DNA of 64,000 bases, from the NCBI RefSeq assembly GCF_927798175.1, contig NZ_CAKMMP010000001.1, positions 248,001 through 312,000 on the forward strand, in the 5' to 3' direction. Source of the stretch: Paenibacillus sp. JJ-223 (GTDB taxonomy: Bacteria; Bacillota; Bacilli; Paenibacillales; Paenibacillaceae). The notes beneath the pieces are model-generated. The model saw only the letters and a list, made by a program, of their open reading frames with translations. It had not been told where the DNA came from and did no database searches. This document shows positions 47,576-57,100 of the stretch, in pieces. Made by a program: the position numbers and the translations under genes. Position 1 is the stretch's first letter. The number at the start of each line of letters is the position of its first letter.

Positions 47576-48373
47576 TTATAATGATTTGCTTGTCGTCTCG
47601 GCCAAACCGGCATGAGCGGAACGGCGGTAGGCGCGAGGCGTGCAGCCCGCCAGTTTCCTGAATTGCCTGGAGAAATGCTCGACGTTCCGGTAACCGCAGA
47701 GCTCGCTGATGTCCGATATGCGGGAATGACCGTGAACGAGCCGTTCCTTCGCCAATCGAATTCGGGATTGAATGACGTCGTCCATGCAGGAAAGGCCGAA
47801 TGTGGCCCTGTATAACGATTGCAGGTAGCCTGGGCTAAGATGGACTTGTCTGGCCATTTCGGCTACCGACCAATCTCGGCCGGGTTGGTTATGAATCGCC
47901 TTCCGCAAGTCCAGCAGGTTCTGGTAATGCGGCGTAGATTCGTTGGACTGCGAGGCTTCGAGCAGTTTGTTGAACAAGATCCGGAACAGGTAATCGATCG
48001 ACAGCTCGTGATAATCGCTTTCGAGGAAATGCTCGGTCACCAGCAGCTGGAACAGCTGATGGCAGTATGCCGGATCTTTCAGCGGAATCGGCACGCCGAG
48101 CGGCAGCGTCGTTTCCAGTACATAAGGCTCGCGGGAATCAAAGCGAACCCAATCATTGACGTATCGTTCCGAACAGGCGCGGTACAAAATTTTCCGGTGG
48201 GGCGGATAGAGCACGGCGCAGTGGGCAGGATAGGCCTTGATTTCGCCGTTCACCCAAAACTCGGCCGGCGTGTGCGCATGGATCAGCAGCCAGAAATCAT
48301 GCCCTTTCGGAATGTCGTAGACGAAATCGGACGGATGGGCGGCATCATAGCCGGCGTAGAAAATCGTTGTCAT
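47576..48373 (-). CDS. AraC-family transcriptional regulator
   Basis: One-component regulator of 265 residues. The N-terminal cupin-like sugar-binding domain (about 1-150) contains the FWLLIHAHTPAEFWVNG segment (residues about 27-43). The C-terminus (about 165-260) has two helix-turn-helix motifs (SVAEMARQVHLSPGYL and ISDISELCGYRNVEHFSRQF). It is divergent from GH43 and esterase genes and probably activates them. GGAGGAAACG precedes the ATG. Tandem direct repeats lie just upstream of its own start. Confidence 0.9.
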   Translation of the reverse strand: MTTIFYAGYDAAHPSDFVYDIPKGHDFWLLIHAHTPAEFWVNGEIKAYPAHCAVLYPPHRKILYRACSERYVNDWVRFDSREPYVLETTLPLGVPIPLKDPAYCHQLFQLLVTEHFLESDYHELSIDYLFRILFNKLLEASQSNESTPHYQNLLDLRKAIHNQPGRDWSVAEMARQVHLSPGYLQSLYRATFGLSCMDDVIQSRIRLAKERLVHGHSRISDISELCGYRNVEHFSRQFRKLAGCTPRAYRRSAHAGLAETTSKSL

Positions 48374-48393
48374 CGTTTCCTCCTATCGCAGGA

Positions 48394-48436
48394 TAGATCA
48401 ATTTTTTGTAAGCATAGATCATTCTTTGGAAGCGTA
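48394..48436. promoter_or_regulatory. Tandem direct repeat, likely AraC operator
   Basis: TAGATCA occurs at 48394 and 48415, 21 bases apart, each followed by a T-rich stretch and AAGC(A/G)TA. Such half-sites two helix turns apart are the usual AraC-family layout. The site lies 21 bases before the regulator gene and about 220 bases before GH43. Confidence 0.5.
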
Positions 48437-48655
48437 TTCTGCTCTATACTATTTAATGGATATGCTTGGATTAAAGCAAGTGAGACAAAGGAGTCCTAAA
48501 TTCGTTATTCATCCCGATCCTTGATTCGGTATGTGAATTGATCAATAAACTGGACATGCATCCATCATAACAGAAAACTATGCCGGAAGTGAAAGCGCCG
48601 TCATCTTTCGGCTGAAATCACATTGAAGCATCGAAGGAAGGGAGCAAAGTGTAAT

Positions 48656-50194
48656 ATGCATGTAAATCCGATTCTATGGGCCGACTATCCGGACTTGGAC
48701 GTGATCCGGGTGGAGGACACCTATTATATGGTCAGCACGACGATGCACATGATGCCGGGCTGCGTCATTCTTCGTTCGTACGACTTGATCAACTGGGAAG
48801 TGGCCACCCATGTGTACGACAGGCTTGACGATACGCCTGCCCAGCGGCTGGAGGACGGCAGGCACATTTACGGGAAAGGGATGTGGGCTGCCTCGCTCCG
48901 TTACCACAAAGGCACGTTTTACGTCGTTTTCGTGGCGAACGACACGGGCAAAACGTATTTATACACGGCGGCGTCGGTGACGGGACCCTGGAGCAAACGC
49001 CATATCGACGGTTTTTATCATGACTGTTCATTGTTCTTTGATGAAGACGACAAGGCTTATCTGGTGTACGGCAATGCCAAGATCCGCCTGACCGAGCTGA
49101 ACGCGGACTTGTCCGGACCGAAGCCTGGCGGATTGGACCGCATCATCGTCGAAGACCGTCAGCCTTATCATCTGGGCTATGAAGGAGCGCATTTTTACAA
49201 AATCGGCGGCCGGTATTACGTGTTTCTCATTCATTTGACCAAGGCGACAGGACGCAGGACGCAGGCGTGTTACATAGCCGATGACCTGAACGGGGAGTTT
49301 GCCGGCGGGGACGTATTCAACGACGACATGGGGTATTTCAATTCAGGCATCGCGCAGGGAGGCATCGTGGATACCCCGGACGGCGATTGGTATGCGATGC
49401 TGTTTCAGGACCATGGCGCGGTCGGCCGCATTCCCGTTCTGGTGCCGCTGCACTTTGAAGACGGCACCCCGGTCTTTGCCTCGGAAGCGCCGAAGGAAAT
49501 CGACATACCGAGCACCCGTCCGGGGTATGTGTACAAACCCTTGGTGGATAGCGACGATTTTCGCTACGAAAAACAGGACGATGGCCGGGTGCGGCTGAAG
49601 GACGTGTGGCAATGGAACCATACTCCCGATGACGCACTTTGGTCCGTAACCGAGAAACCGGGCGCGTACCGGATTCGGACCGGGCAGATCCGCCCCAATC
49701 TGACGTTCGCGGTGAATACGCTGACGCAGCGTGCAATGGGGCCTGCCTGCGAAGCAACGGTTACGCTGGACGGAAGCGGCCTGAGCGACGGGGATTATGC
49801 GGGGTTATGCTTTCTGATCGGCACTTACGGATTCATCGGGCTCACGAAAGAGCAAGGCCGGTTTTATTTGGTCATGGCGGCACGGGAGGCGGAGGATGCC
49901 TCGATTTTCGGCAGCCTGATCGACGCTCAGCCGGCCGCGGAGCATGCGAGAGTTCCCGTGGCGAGCCCCCTGGTTACGCTCAGGGCCTATGGCCAGTTTG
50001 AAAACAATGTGGACGAATGCACCTTCTACTACGAAAACGAAAACGAAAACGAATGGGTGCAGCTGGGCACGCCACACAAGATGATCTATAAGCTCGACCA
50101 TTTCATGGGCTGTCGGATCGGCTTGTTCATGTTCTCGACCCAGGCGGCCGGAGGCTGGGCCGATTTCTCGAATTTCGAATACAAAGTGAAATGA
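48656..50194 (+). CDS. GH43 glycoside hydrolase (xylosidase/arabinofuranosidase-like)
   Basis: Protein of 512 residues. A five-bladed propeller (about 1-300) carries the catalytic trio: Asp in ADYPDLDVIRV, Asp in FYHDCSLFFD and Glu in GYEGAHF. A C-terminal beta-sandwich (about 320-512) is typical of beta-xylosidase-type GH43 enzymes. There is no signal peptide, so it acts on imported oligosaccharides. ATG 48656 has AAGGAAGGG about 13 bases upstream, a long spacing. The esterase gene follows by 29 bases. A short in-frame GAAAAC repeat encodes alternating Asn and Glu near residues 462-468. Confidence 0.88.
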   Translation: MHVNPILWADYPDLDVIRVEDTYYMVSTTMHMMPGCVILRSYDLINWEVATHVYDRLDDTPAQRLEDGRHIYGKGMWAASLRYHKGTFYVVFVANDTGKTYLYTAASVTGPWSKRHIDGFYHDCSLFFDEDDKAYLVYGNAKIRLTELNADLSGPKPGGLDRIIVEDRQPYHLGYEGAHFYKIGGRYYVFLIHLTKATGRRTQACYIADDLNGEFAGGDVFNDDMGYFNSGIAQGGIVDTPDGDWYAMLFQDHGAVGRIPVLVPLHFEDGTPVFASEAPKEIDIPSTRPGYVYKPLVDSDDFRYEKQDDGRVRLKDVWQWNHTPDDALWSVTEKPGAYRIRTGQIRPNLTFAVNTLTQRAMGPACEATVTLDGSGLSDGDYAGLCFLIGTYGFIGLTKEQGRFYLVMAAREAEDASIFGSLIDAQPAAEHARVPVASPLVTLRAYGQFENNVDECTFYYENENENEWVQLGTPHKMIYKLDHFMGCRIGLFMFSTQAAGGWADFSNFEYKVK

Positions 50195-50223
50195 CCCCGT
50201 GACGAGGAAAGGAAGGATGATCC

Positions 50224-51504
50224 ATGTTTGACCCCCCATCAGGATCGGTACAACCATCGGAAGGTCCCAAAGCGCCGCGAGATCCGATCGGTATTCCGGA
50301 TGCAACAGACCATGCGGCATTGAACCGCGATTCCCTCGCCTACCGGGAAATGATCGCTTCCTCGCTGCTGAACAAGGGCAACAATGCCCGATTAAAACGG
50401 GCGATCGCCAACGCTCGAGACGGCAAACCCGTAACGATCGCTTATATCGGCGGGTCCATTACGCATGGTGCGGGGGCGGCGCCTCTGCACCTGAACTGTT
50501 ACGCATATCGGTCTTGCGAGCTCTTCCGAACCATGTTCGCACCTGCGGACGAAGGGAAGGTTCGCCTGATCAAGGCAGGCGTCGGCGGCACTCCGTCCGA
50601 GCTGGGCATCGTCCGCTACGAGCGGGACGTGCTCCGGGAAGGCACGGTCCAGCCGGATGTCGTCGTCGTGGAGTTTGCGGTCAACGATGCCGACGACGAG
50701 ACCGGGGGCGTATGTTACGAGAGTCTGGTGCTGCAGGCGCTGCAGGCGGACAACAAACCGGCGGTCATCCTGCTGTTCAGCGTGTTCGAGAATGACTGGA
50801 ATCTTCAGGACCGCCTCGCCCCCTTAGGATGGCATTATGATCTGCCGATGGTGAGCATTAAAGATGCCGTCGTGGGGCAGTTCGGACGGAGCGAGGAGGA
50901 AGGCCGGGTCATCGGCAAAGCGCAGTTTTTCCATGATATCTATCATCCGACCAATGCCGGGCACCAAATCATGGCCGACTGTCTGGGCTGGCTGTTCGAG
51001 ACGACGCATCATTCCTTCCTTGATGCAGAGAACGATCTGCAAGCCCTGCCGCCGCTCATCGGCGACCGGTTCGTCGGCATGAAGCTGATCGACCGAAAAC
51101 ATGCCGGCACAGTCGCCCGGGTCGATGCGGGTGGTTTCTGTGAGACGGATAAGGACCTGCAGCGGACCGAATTGGACGATCATTCGCACGGCACGCCACT
51201 ATTTCCCGATAACTGGATGCATACGGCTTCCGCAGGCAAAGCGCCGTTTCGAATGACTTTGCGAGCCAAACGGCTTATCATGGTTTTCAAAGATTCCGGA
51301 AGCGACGAGTTTGGAACGGCCAACGTTCGGGTGAACGGCGCATTCGTGAGGACCGCCGATCCTCATCAGGTTCATTGGACGCGCTGCCACGCGATGTTGA
51401 TCTGCGATGAAGAGGAAACGGAGGAACGCATCGTGGAAATTTCCATGGCGGATCACCATGGGGATCGGTTGTTTACGATACTGGGTTTCGGGTACGTGCC
51501 GTAA
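50224..51504 (+). CDS. SGNH/GDSL-family esterase
   Basis: Protein of 426 residues. The hydrolase core (about 70-265) has block I IGGSIT with the nucleophile Ser, block II VGGT, block III FAVND and block V DIYHPTNAGH with Asp and His. A C-terminal beta domain of about 150 residues follows, perhaps sugar-binding. No signal peptide is seen. Next to GH43 and an AraC regulator it is likely a deacetylase of xylo-oligosaccharides, but other acyl glycans are possible. Confidence 0.85.
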   Translation: MFDPPSGSVQPSEGPKAPRDPIGIPDATDHAALNRDSLAYREMIASSLLNKGNNARLKRAIANARDGKPVTIAYIGGSITHGAGAAPLHLNCYAYRSCELFRTMFAPADEGKVRLIKAGVGGTPSELGIVRYERDVLREGTVQPDVVVVEFAVNDADDETGGVCYESLVLQALQADNKPAVILLFSVFENDWNLQDRLAPLGWHYDLPMVSIKDAVVGQFGRSEEEGRVIGKAQFFHDIYHPTNAGHQIMADCLGWLFETTHHSFLDAENDLQALPPLIGDRFVGMKLIDRKHAGTVARVDAGGFCETDKDLQRTELDDHSHGTPLFPDNWMHTASAGKAPFRMTLRAKRLIMVFKDSGSDEFGTANVRVNGAFVRTADPHQVHWTRCHAMLICDEEETEERIVEISMADHHGDRLFTILGFGYVP

Positions 51505-51536
51505 ATCGGCGAAACAAAAAGAGAGAAACACTTCAC

Positions 51537-51567
51537 AAACCTTCGGGGTACATGCCCGGAGGTTTTT
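51537..51567 (+). terminator. Terminator of the GH43-esterase operon
   Basis: AACCTTCGGG and CCCGGAGGTT pair, followed by five T. Confidence 0.85.
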
Positions 51568-51790
51568 CGGCGATGTACGGAAGGGGCAACCGGGAAAATC
51601 TCCCGTGAGGGCGCTTCCGAACGGCTAGGACGAATGCAGCATGAATAGAGCGGGGCGCAGCCGCGAGAAACGGCTCCGTCTTTAATCGTAGGTATAATCC
51701 TTCTCGAGACGGATGGAAAATAAAGGTTTAATAAATAAAATATTTATATACACCGCAAAAAACAAACACACGTTAACGGAGAGGCAGAAC

Positions 51791-51963
51791 CGATCTGGAG
51801 AAGCGAAGCGTTCTAAAAAGCTTTCTGAAAGAAAGCTGTATCGGAAGCATAGGCTGTTCACCGGATTTTCCCCTTAGAAAAGGGGAACCAAAAAAATCTG
51901 GGGATAACCGCGATCGGAAGATGGTGCTGCGTTCGCAGAGCCCTAGTGTGATTGATTAGTGCG
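51791..51963. ncRNA. Candidate structured non-coding element
   Basis: In the 506-base gap between the esterase and the SLH protein there is no reading frame of note but several compact hairpins: AGCTTTC/GAAAGCT (51819-51837), TTCCCCTT/AAGGGGAA (51868-51887) and CTGCG/CGCAG (51927-51938). Single-stranded purine-rich links such as CCAAAAAAATCTGGGGATAAC join them. I think similar sequences occur in other Paenibacillus intergenic regions, but I cannot check this. The strand is not known; the plus strand would place it in the leader of the SLH gene. Confidence 0.4.
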
Positions 51964-52010
51964 GTTTATATAAGTGAAAATAACAATTCCTTTAGAAACG
52001 AGGTTATCCG

Positions 52011-54056
52011 ATGGAAAAGAGAAGAGGCCTACGGGCTTCAAAGAAAATTAATCTGATTACGGTAAGCTTATTGATGGCTGCACTAATATCAGGTCAGACG
52101 GCATTTGGGTACTCCGTCGCCGGGAGCGAAAACAGGTCCGGATTAGAACAAACCCTCCATGATCAAGGGCCGTCGACTGCGGCCGAAGTGGAGCAATTTG
52201 CGGATGAATTTTTTAACCGGCCTGATATCCAAAAAAAACTTGTCGGTGCAGTTTTTGTAGTTGTTGCAGATAACAAGGTGTTGTTAAACAAAGGGTACGG
52301 TTTTTCCGACTTAGAAACGAAATCTTTGGTCGATCCTGATCAGACGATTTTTCGAATGGCCTCCATCTCGAAAGTAATGACTGCGACTGCGGTAATGCAG
52401 CTCGTTGAGCAAGGGAAGATCGATCTCGACGAAAATATAGAACAATATCTTGAAGGAATCCCCATCAAGAACCAGACTGGAAGCCCCCTGACCATGAGAC
52501 ATTTAATGACGCATACCACTGGCTTCGATTATACGGATTACATTTCATCGAATAACGAAGAACAGTCTTTAGAACAATTTATTCAAGAAAACATGCCGAC
52601 CGTTGTAAGAACACCAGGTGAGAGTTACCGGTATGATAACTTTGCTTTTAATCTCCAGGGATACATTCTTCAGCAAGTAGCAGGTGATCCTTTTGAGGAA
52701 TATGTGCAGAAGCACGTTTTTGAACCTCTAGGAATGAATAACAGTGATTTCCGCATGACGGAACAAATCAAAAAAAATCTGGCTACAGGTTACGGAACCG
52801 ATGGCCAACCCAAGGAGCAGTATCCGAACGTTCCTTTTATTGTCCCGGACGGGGGAATGTTTGGCACGAGCAGCGACATGGCTCGATTTATGTTGGCCCA
52901 TTTGAATGGAGGCAGGCTCGGCAATGCCGAGATCCTCTCTACATCGACGACAGAGGAAATGCAGCGTACGCAGGTGTCCATTCAAGAGCAGGTGCCCACG
53001 ATGGCTTTAGGATTCGAAAAATTTTATCGCCACGCCTACAATGGCCAATTGGTTATTGGAAAAGGGGGGGATCTGCCCGGATATCATTCCTGGATGTGGT
53101 TAATGCCGGATCAAAAAGTGGGTGGTTTTGTCATTACGAACAGTGACGCGAGTCAAGACATAAGGGAAGAATTGTTCACTGCATTTATGGACCATTATTT
53201 CCCCCAAGAAAAGCAGGAAGAACAAGAGTGGCCGCTCCATGCCAATGAGCTGGATGCGTTTGTCGGAACATATCGCCATCTTCGGCAGCCTTTCCTGTTT
53301 TTTGATATCAAGAAACAAGCGGGAAAGCTTTCGATTTCCGGTCCGAATGGAACACATACGTTAAAACCCGTCGGGGATCTGTTATTCGTCGATGAAGAGG
53401 GCAATCAAGCTGCATTCAAGAAGGATGACGAGGGAGAAATCATCGATCTGGATTACATTGCACCCGACTCATGGTTTGCTAAAATCCCGGATCTTCCTAA
53501 ATACGTTGACGTTGGTAATGACGCATACTCGGAGGCTATATATACCTCTGCCAAACTGTTCATCCAAGACGACAACGAAAAGCAAGACTCCCGTTTCTTT
53601 CCGGAAGAGGCTGTTACGAGAGGTGAATTTGCATACCAATTGTTGAAGTTTGCCAATGTAAAACCTTCTGAAAAGCCGCCATTTTTTAAAGATATCGAAG
53701 GACACAAATACGGAGCTTCGATTCAGAAACTCGCAGAAATCGGAGTATTGACAGGCACTTCCGATGAAATGTTCCATCCGGATCGTATCATTACCCGTCA
53801 AGAAGCGGCTACGATTCTCTGGAGGCTTTCTTCAAGCTTTAACATGCCGAAGGTTTCGGCGAAGATCGCCGATCATCCTGCTCCCTGGGCTGAAGAAGCC
53901 GTCAAATTTGTGGTGGGAGCGGGGATCTATGGTCCTGATGTAACCACTAGCAATACGGGGGTCGTAAACTACCGGTCGCAAGATTCACTGCTGCGCAAGG
54001 AAGCTGCCGTCATTTGGGATCGCTTTATTAAAGTCCTGATATCCGGATTACAATAA
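52011..54056 (+). CDS. SLH-anchored serine beta-lactamase-like hydrolase
   Basis: Exported protein of 681 residues. A signal peptide covers about residues 1-33. A class C beta-lactamase/penicillin-binding fold (about 60-400) has SISK (Ser-x-x-Lys), YDN and the KGG triad. A linker domain (about 410-490) follows, then S-layer homology repeats (about 505-681) with FPEEAVTRGEFAYQL, GTSDEMFHPDRIITRQEAA and a weaker third repeat. It is probably held on the cell wall by pyruvylated polymers. The fold includes D-Ala peptidases, esterases and lactamases, so antibiotic hydrolysis cannot be assumed. Confidence 0.88.
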   Translation: MEKRRGLRASKKINLITVSLLMAALISGQTAFGYSVAGSENRSGLEQTLHDQGPSTAAEVEQFADEFFNRPDIQKKLVGAVFVVVADNKVLLNKGYGFSDLETKSLVDPDQTIFRMASISKVMTATAVMQLVEQGKIDLDENIEQYLEGIPIKNQTGSPLTMRHLMTHTTGFDYTDYISSNNEEQSLEQFIQENMPTVVRTPGESYRYDNFAFNLQGYILQQVAGDPFEEYVQKHVFEPLGMNNSDFRMTEQIKKNLATGYGTDGQPKEQYPNVPFIVPDGGMFGTSSDMARFMLAHLNGGRLGNAEILSTSTTEEMQRTQVSIQEQVPTMALGFEKFYRHAYNGQLVIGKGGDLPGYHSWMWLMPDQKVGGFVITNSDASQDIREELFTAFMDHYFPQEKQEEQEWPLHANELDAFVGTYRHLRQPFLFFDIKKQAGKLSISGPNGTHTLKPVGDLLFVDEEGNQAAFKKDDEGEIIDLDYIAPDSWFAKIPDLPKYVDVGNDAYSEAIYTSAKLFIQDDNEKQDSRFFPEEAVTRGEFAYQLLKFANVKPSEKPPFFKDIEGHKYGASIQKLAEIGVLTGTSDEMFHPDRIITRQEAATILWRLSSSFNMPKVSAKIADHPAPWAEEAVKFVVGAGIYGPDVTTSNTGVVNYRSQDSLLRKEAAVIWDRFIKVLISGLQ

Positions 54057-54083
54057 ACACATCCGCTACGGAGCAAGTAACAA

Positions 54084-54123
54084 TAAAGCAGCGCTTTCCG
54101 CTCAATGGAAATCCGCTGCTTTA
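54084..54123. terminator. Hairpin between the SLH protein and the hybrid kinase genes
   Basis: TAAAGCAGCG and CGCTGCTTTA form the main stem, with an inner TTTCC/GGAAA stem and outer CAAGTAA/TTACTTG arms. It is symmetrical between converging genes, but has no long T-run. Confidence 0.65.
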
Positions 54124-54174
54124 CTTGTAAATAAGTCATCCAGGTCGTTTCTTTCTATTCATTCACAGACTGCA

Positions 54175-57100
54175 TCAATGTCGATTTGAATTTCTGTTTA
54201 TGTCATAAACGTTTAATGGGTTGAAAGAATCCTTAATCACCTGCGAATCGGCCGGGATTTTAAAAGAAACGGTGGTACCTTGATGTTTAACGCTTTGGAT
54301 GACCAACCCGCTGCCAAAGGTTTGCATCAGTCGACGGTTCGTGTTGTAAATTCCGATTCCTCTGTCCCCCGGATGAGGAGCATTCAGCAATTGGGCGACG
54401 ATTTCAGGTTCCATCCCAGGCCCGTCATCTTTCAATTCAATCGATATCGAGTCTGTATCCCGAGCAATTCGAATCCATACTGTGCCTCCGTTGACTTTTG
54501 TCATCATACCATGCCGAACGGCATTCTCCACGATCGGCTGAATGGCCAGCGGAGGGATGAGGGCGTTCACTTCCGAGTCAACCTCCCATACGACGTTAAG
54601 ACGATCTCCATGCCTCTCTTTTTCTACGTATAAGTAAGCTTGCACAAGCTCCAGCTCCTGCTGCAGCGGTACCAGCCGATCCCGATTTCCGTAACTGAAA
54701 CTGATTTGCAAGTAGGAACTGAATGACTGCACCAGGTTCTGCATGCGTTTAATATCGATGTCGCTAAGCGCCACGATCGTATTTAACGTGTTGAACAAAA
54801 AGTGAGGGTGGATCTGTGCTTGCATATAAGCAGCTTCCATTTGCATGCGGTCGTCGACCGTATGCTTCAATGTGATCAAGGAATGGATTCGGTATCTTAA
54901 TTCCACCGGATCAACCGGCTTCGTTACATAATCGTTAGCACCGGACTGAAAACCGGCATACACATCGGCCGGTTCGCTTCGAGCCGTTAACAGCAGTACA
55001 GGAAGTTCTGAAGCATTATAACGGGTTCTTACAGCGCGAGTAAGGTCATAGCCTGACATTTCCGGCATCATGACGTCCGTAATAAGCAGATCCCAGGATT
55101 GCGAACCGAGAAGCTCGAGCGCTTCGGCAACCGAAACTGTACATCTCAAATGGTACGGTTCTACAGAGAGCAAGCCGGCCAAAATTCTCAAGTTTACAGG
55201 GTCGTCATCCACAGCCAAGATCTGAACGGGATGTTTTTTCGACAGAAAGGCTGGCGGCATTCCCATCGAATCATCATTTTTATTGAATTCTTGGCTAGCT
55301 GTTAGCTCGTAGTAAGCATCTTCCCCGACTACCGGCAACACTGTTTGCGATACAAAGCGATCTGCAGCAGTATCCGCCAGCGGCAGGGTAAAGGAAAACG
55401 TCGTTCCTTTTCCCGGTTCGGATGAAACGGTAAGTTCGCCGCCGTGCAGCTCTACGAGCTCCCTGCTGATGTTCAGGCCAAGCCCGATTCCCTGCGCCTC
55501 GTTTAACCCCTGATCGCCTTGTTCATATCGAAGAAATACCCGCTGCATCGTTTCTTGGTCCATCCCGACTCCTGTATCGGATACCACGACGGTCATTGTA
55601 CTGCCGTTTGCAACGGCTGATACGGTGATGGAGCCCTTCTCCGTGTACTTTATCGCATTGTGCACCAAATTAATGAAAACTTGACTCAACCGTTTCTCAT
55701 CTGCCTGAACGACGGGGAGCGAATCCGGAATATCCATGATCAGCCGGACAGGTTTGCCTTCGGTCATATATTTTAATAAACCGAACACCCCTTTGACGAC
55801 GGAAACGAGGGAAACGCTGCTGGTCTGCAGCTGGATTCGTTTCTCCTGAAGAAGGATGGCATCCAGTAAGTCATTGATCAAATACGACATCCGGCGGCTG
55901 ATCGTAATCAAAAGGTTCAGGTCTTCGTTGCTCTGCTTGCTAAGCTTTTCTTTCTCGCGTTCTGCCAGACCGATGGAAATATTCAATATTCCGTGCAGCG
56001 GTGTCCGTAATTCATGAGACGTATTGGCTAGAAAACGATCCTTCATTTGGTCCGCCATCTTCAGCTTGCCGTTCAATTTGCTGATTTGGCGGACATTACG
56101 AAAATACTGCTTGAACCAGTAGGCGGAAAAACCGATAATGGCTGCAAGTACATCGACCGGATAATACACAGCAGGCAGCTCAAATTTTCTCCCTATAGAC
56201 CCCCCCCAGAGTGAACTTGCTAATACGCCGCTGGCCGAAAGAAGCAAAAATATGGAGCCTTCCTTGCGTTTTATGACCATCTTGGCGAATAACAGAAGCG
56301 AGTGCAGTATGGGGAGTAGGTAAAATATGCTAAACACCCGGTACTTTGAGAGAAAATGAACCCAAGGCACGGGGGCGATGAAGATCACAGCCGTGTACAA
56401 GACAAAAAACGAACTGAATATCGTAAACCATATTCTAGGCTTCGATGAGGTAATGCTACGGCTCAGTTTCCAGATAAAATAGGACAGCAAGGAGTACGAA
56501 AGCATGGCTAATTTGACTTCCCATTCATAGTTGATCGGAAACCATCTAACCAATAGGGTGTCGTTGGATAGTACAACGGTTAAAGCGGCTGCGATCAGCA
56601 GCAAGAAGAAATCAAGAATGGACCGCTGCTTCGGATTGAATGTGTACAAGATGAAAGCATATACGCCGTGGAGCATCAAGACAACAAACATGACAAGCTG
56701 AAGGTCCACGGAGGTTCCGTTTTCCTTCTGGATCGCGATGTGTGTTCCGAACTTGATCGGTTTTACTATACCTCCCAAAAATGGATGTTCATTGTTCGCG
56801 ACACGGATGATGATATCCAGCTCACGAGCATCAGGGTCAGGCATGTAATCGACGATGAAAGAGCTGCGGTTCGGGAGGTAGGAGGCTTGACCGTCTTCCC
56901 CCGTCATTCCCATTCTGGCTACGGTTTCACCGTTGATGTCTACCGTAGCGGCAGATTGGATGGCCTGTACCCATAATGATATGGGAACCGAAATCGGGCG
57001 ATCCAGCAATATACGGAGCCGATATGTACCGTTACCTAATGAAGATGTGGCTCCATTGGCGCTTTTCCAGTCCCCGGGTACTTCTACATAGGTCTGCTTC

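Noticed and set aside
50035..50052. GAAAAC hexamer repeated three times
   Set aside because: In-frame within GH43 and a multiple of three, so it cannot cause phase switching. It encodes only a short Asn-Glu run.
52011..54056. Calling the SLH protein an antibiotic-resistance beta-lactamase
   Set aside because: The fold also includes peptidases and esterases, and the SLH anchor is unlike resistance enzymes. The sequence alone does not support resistance.
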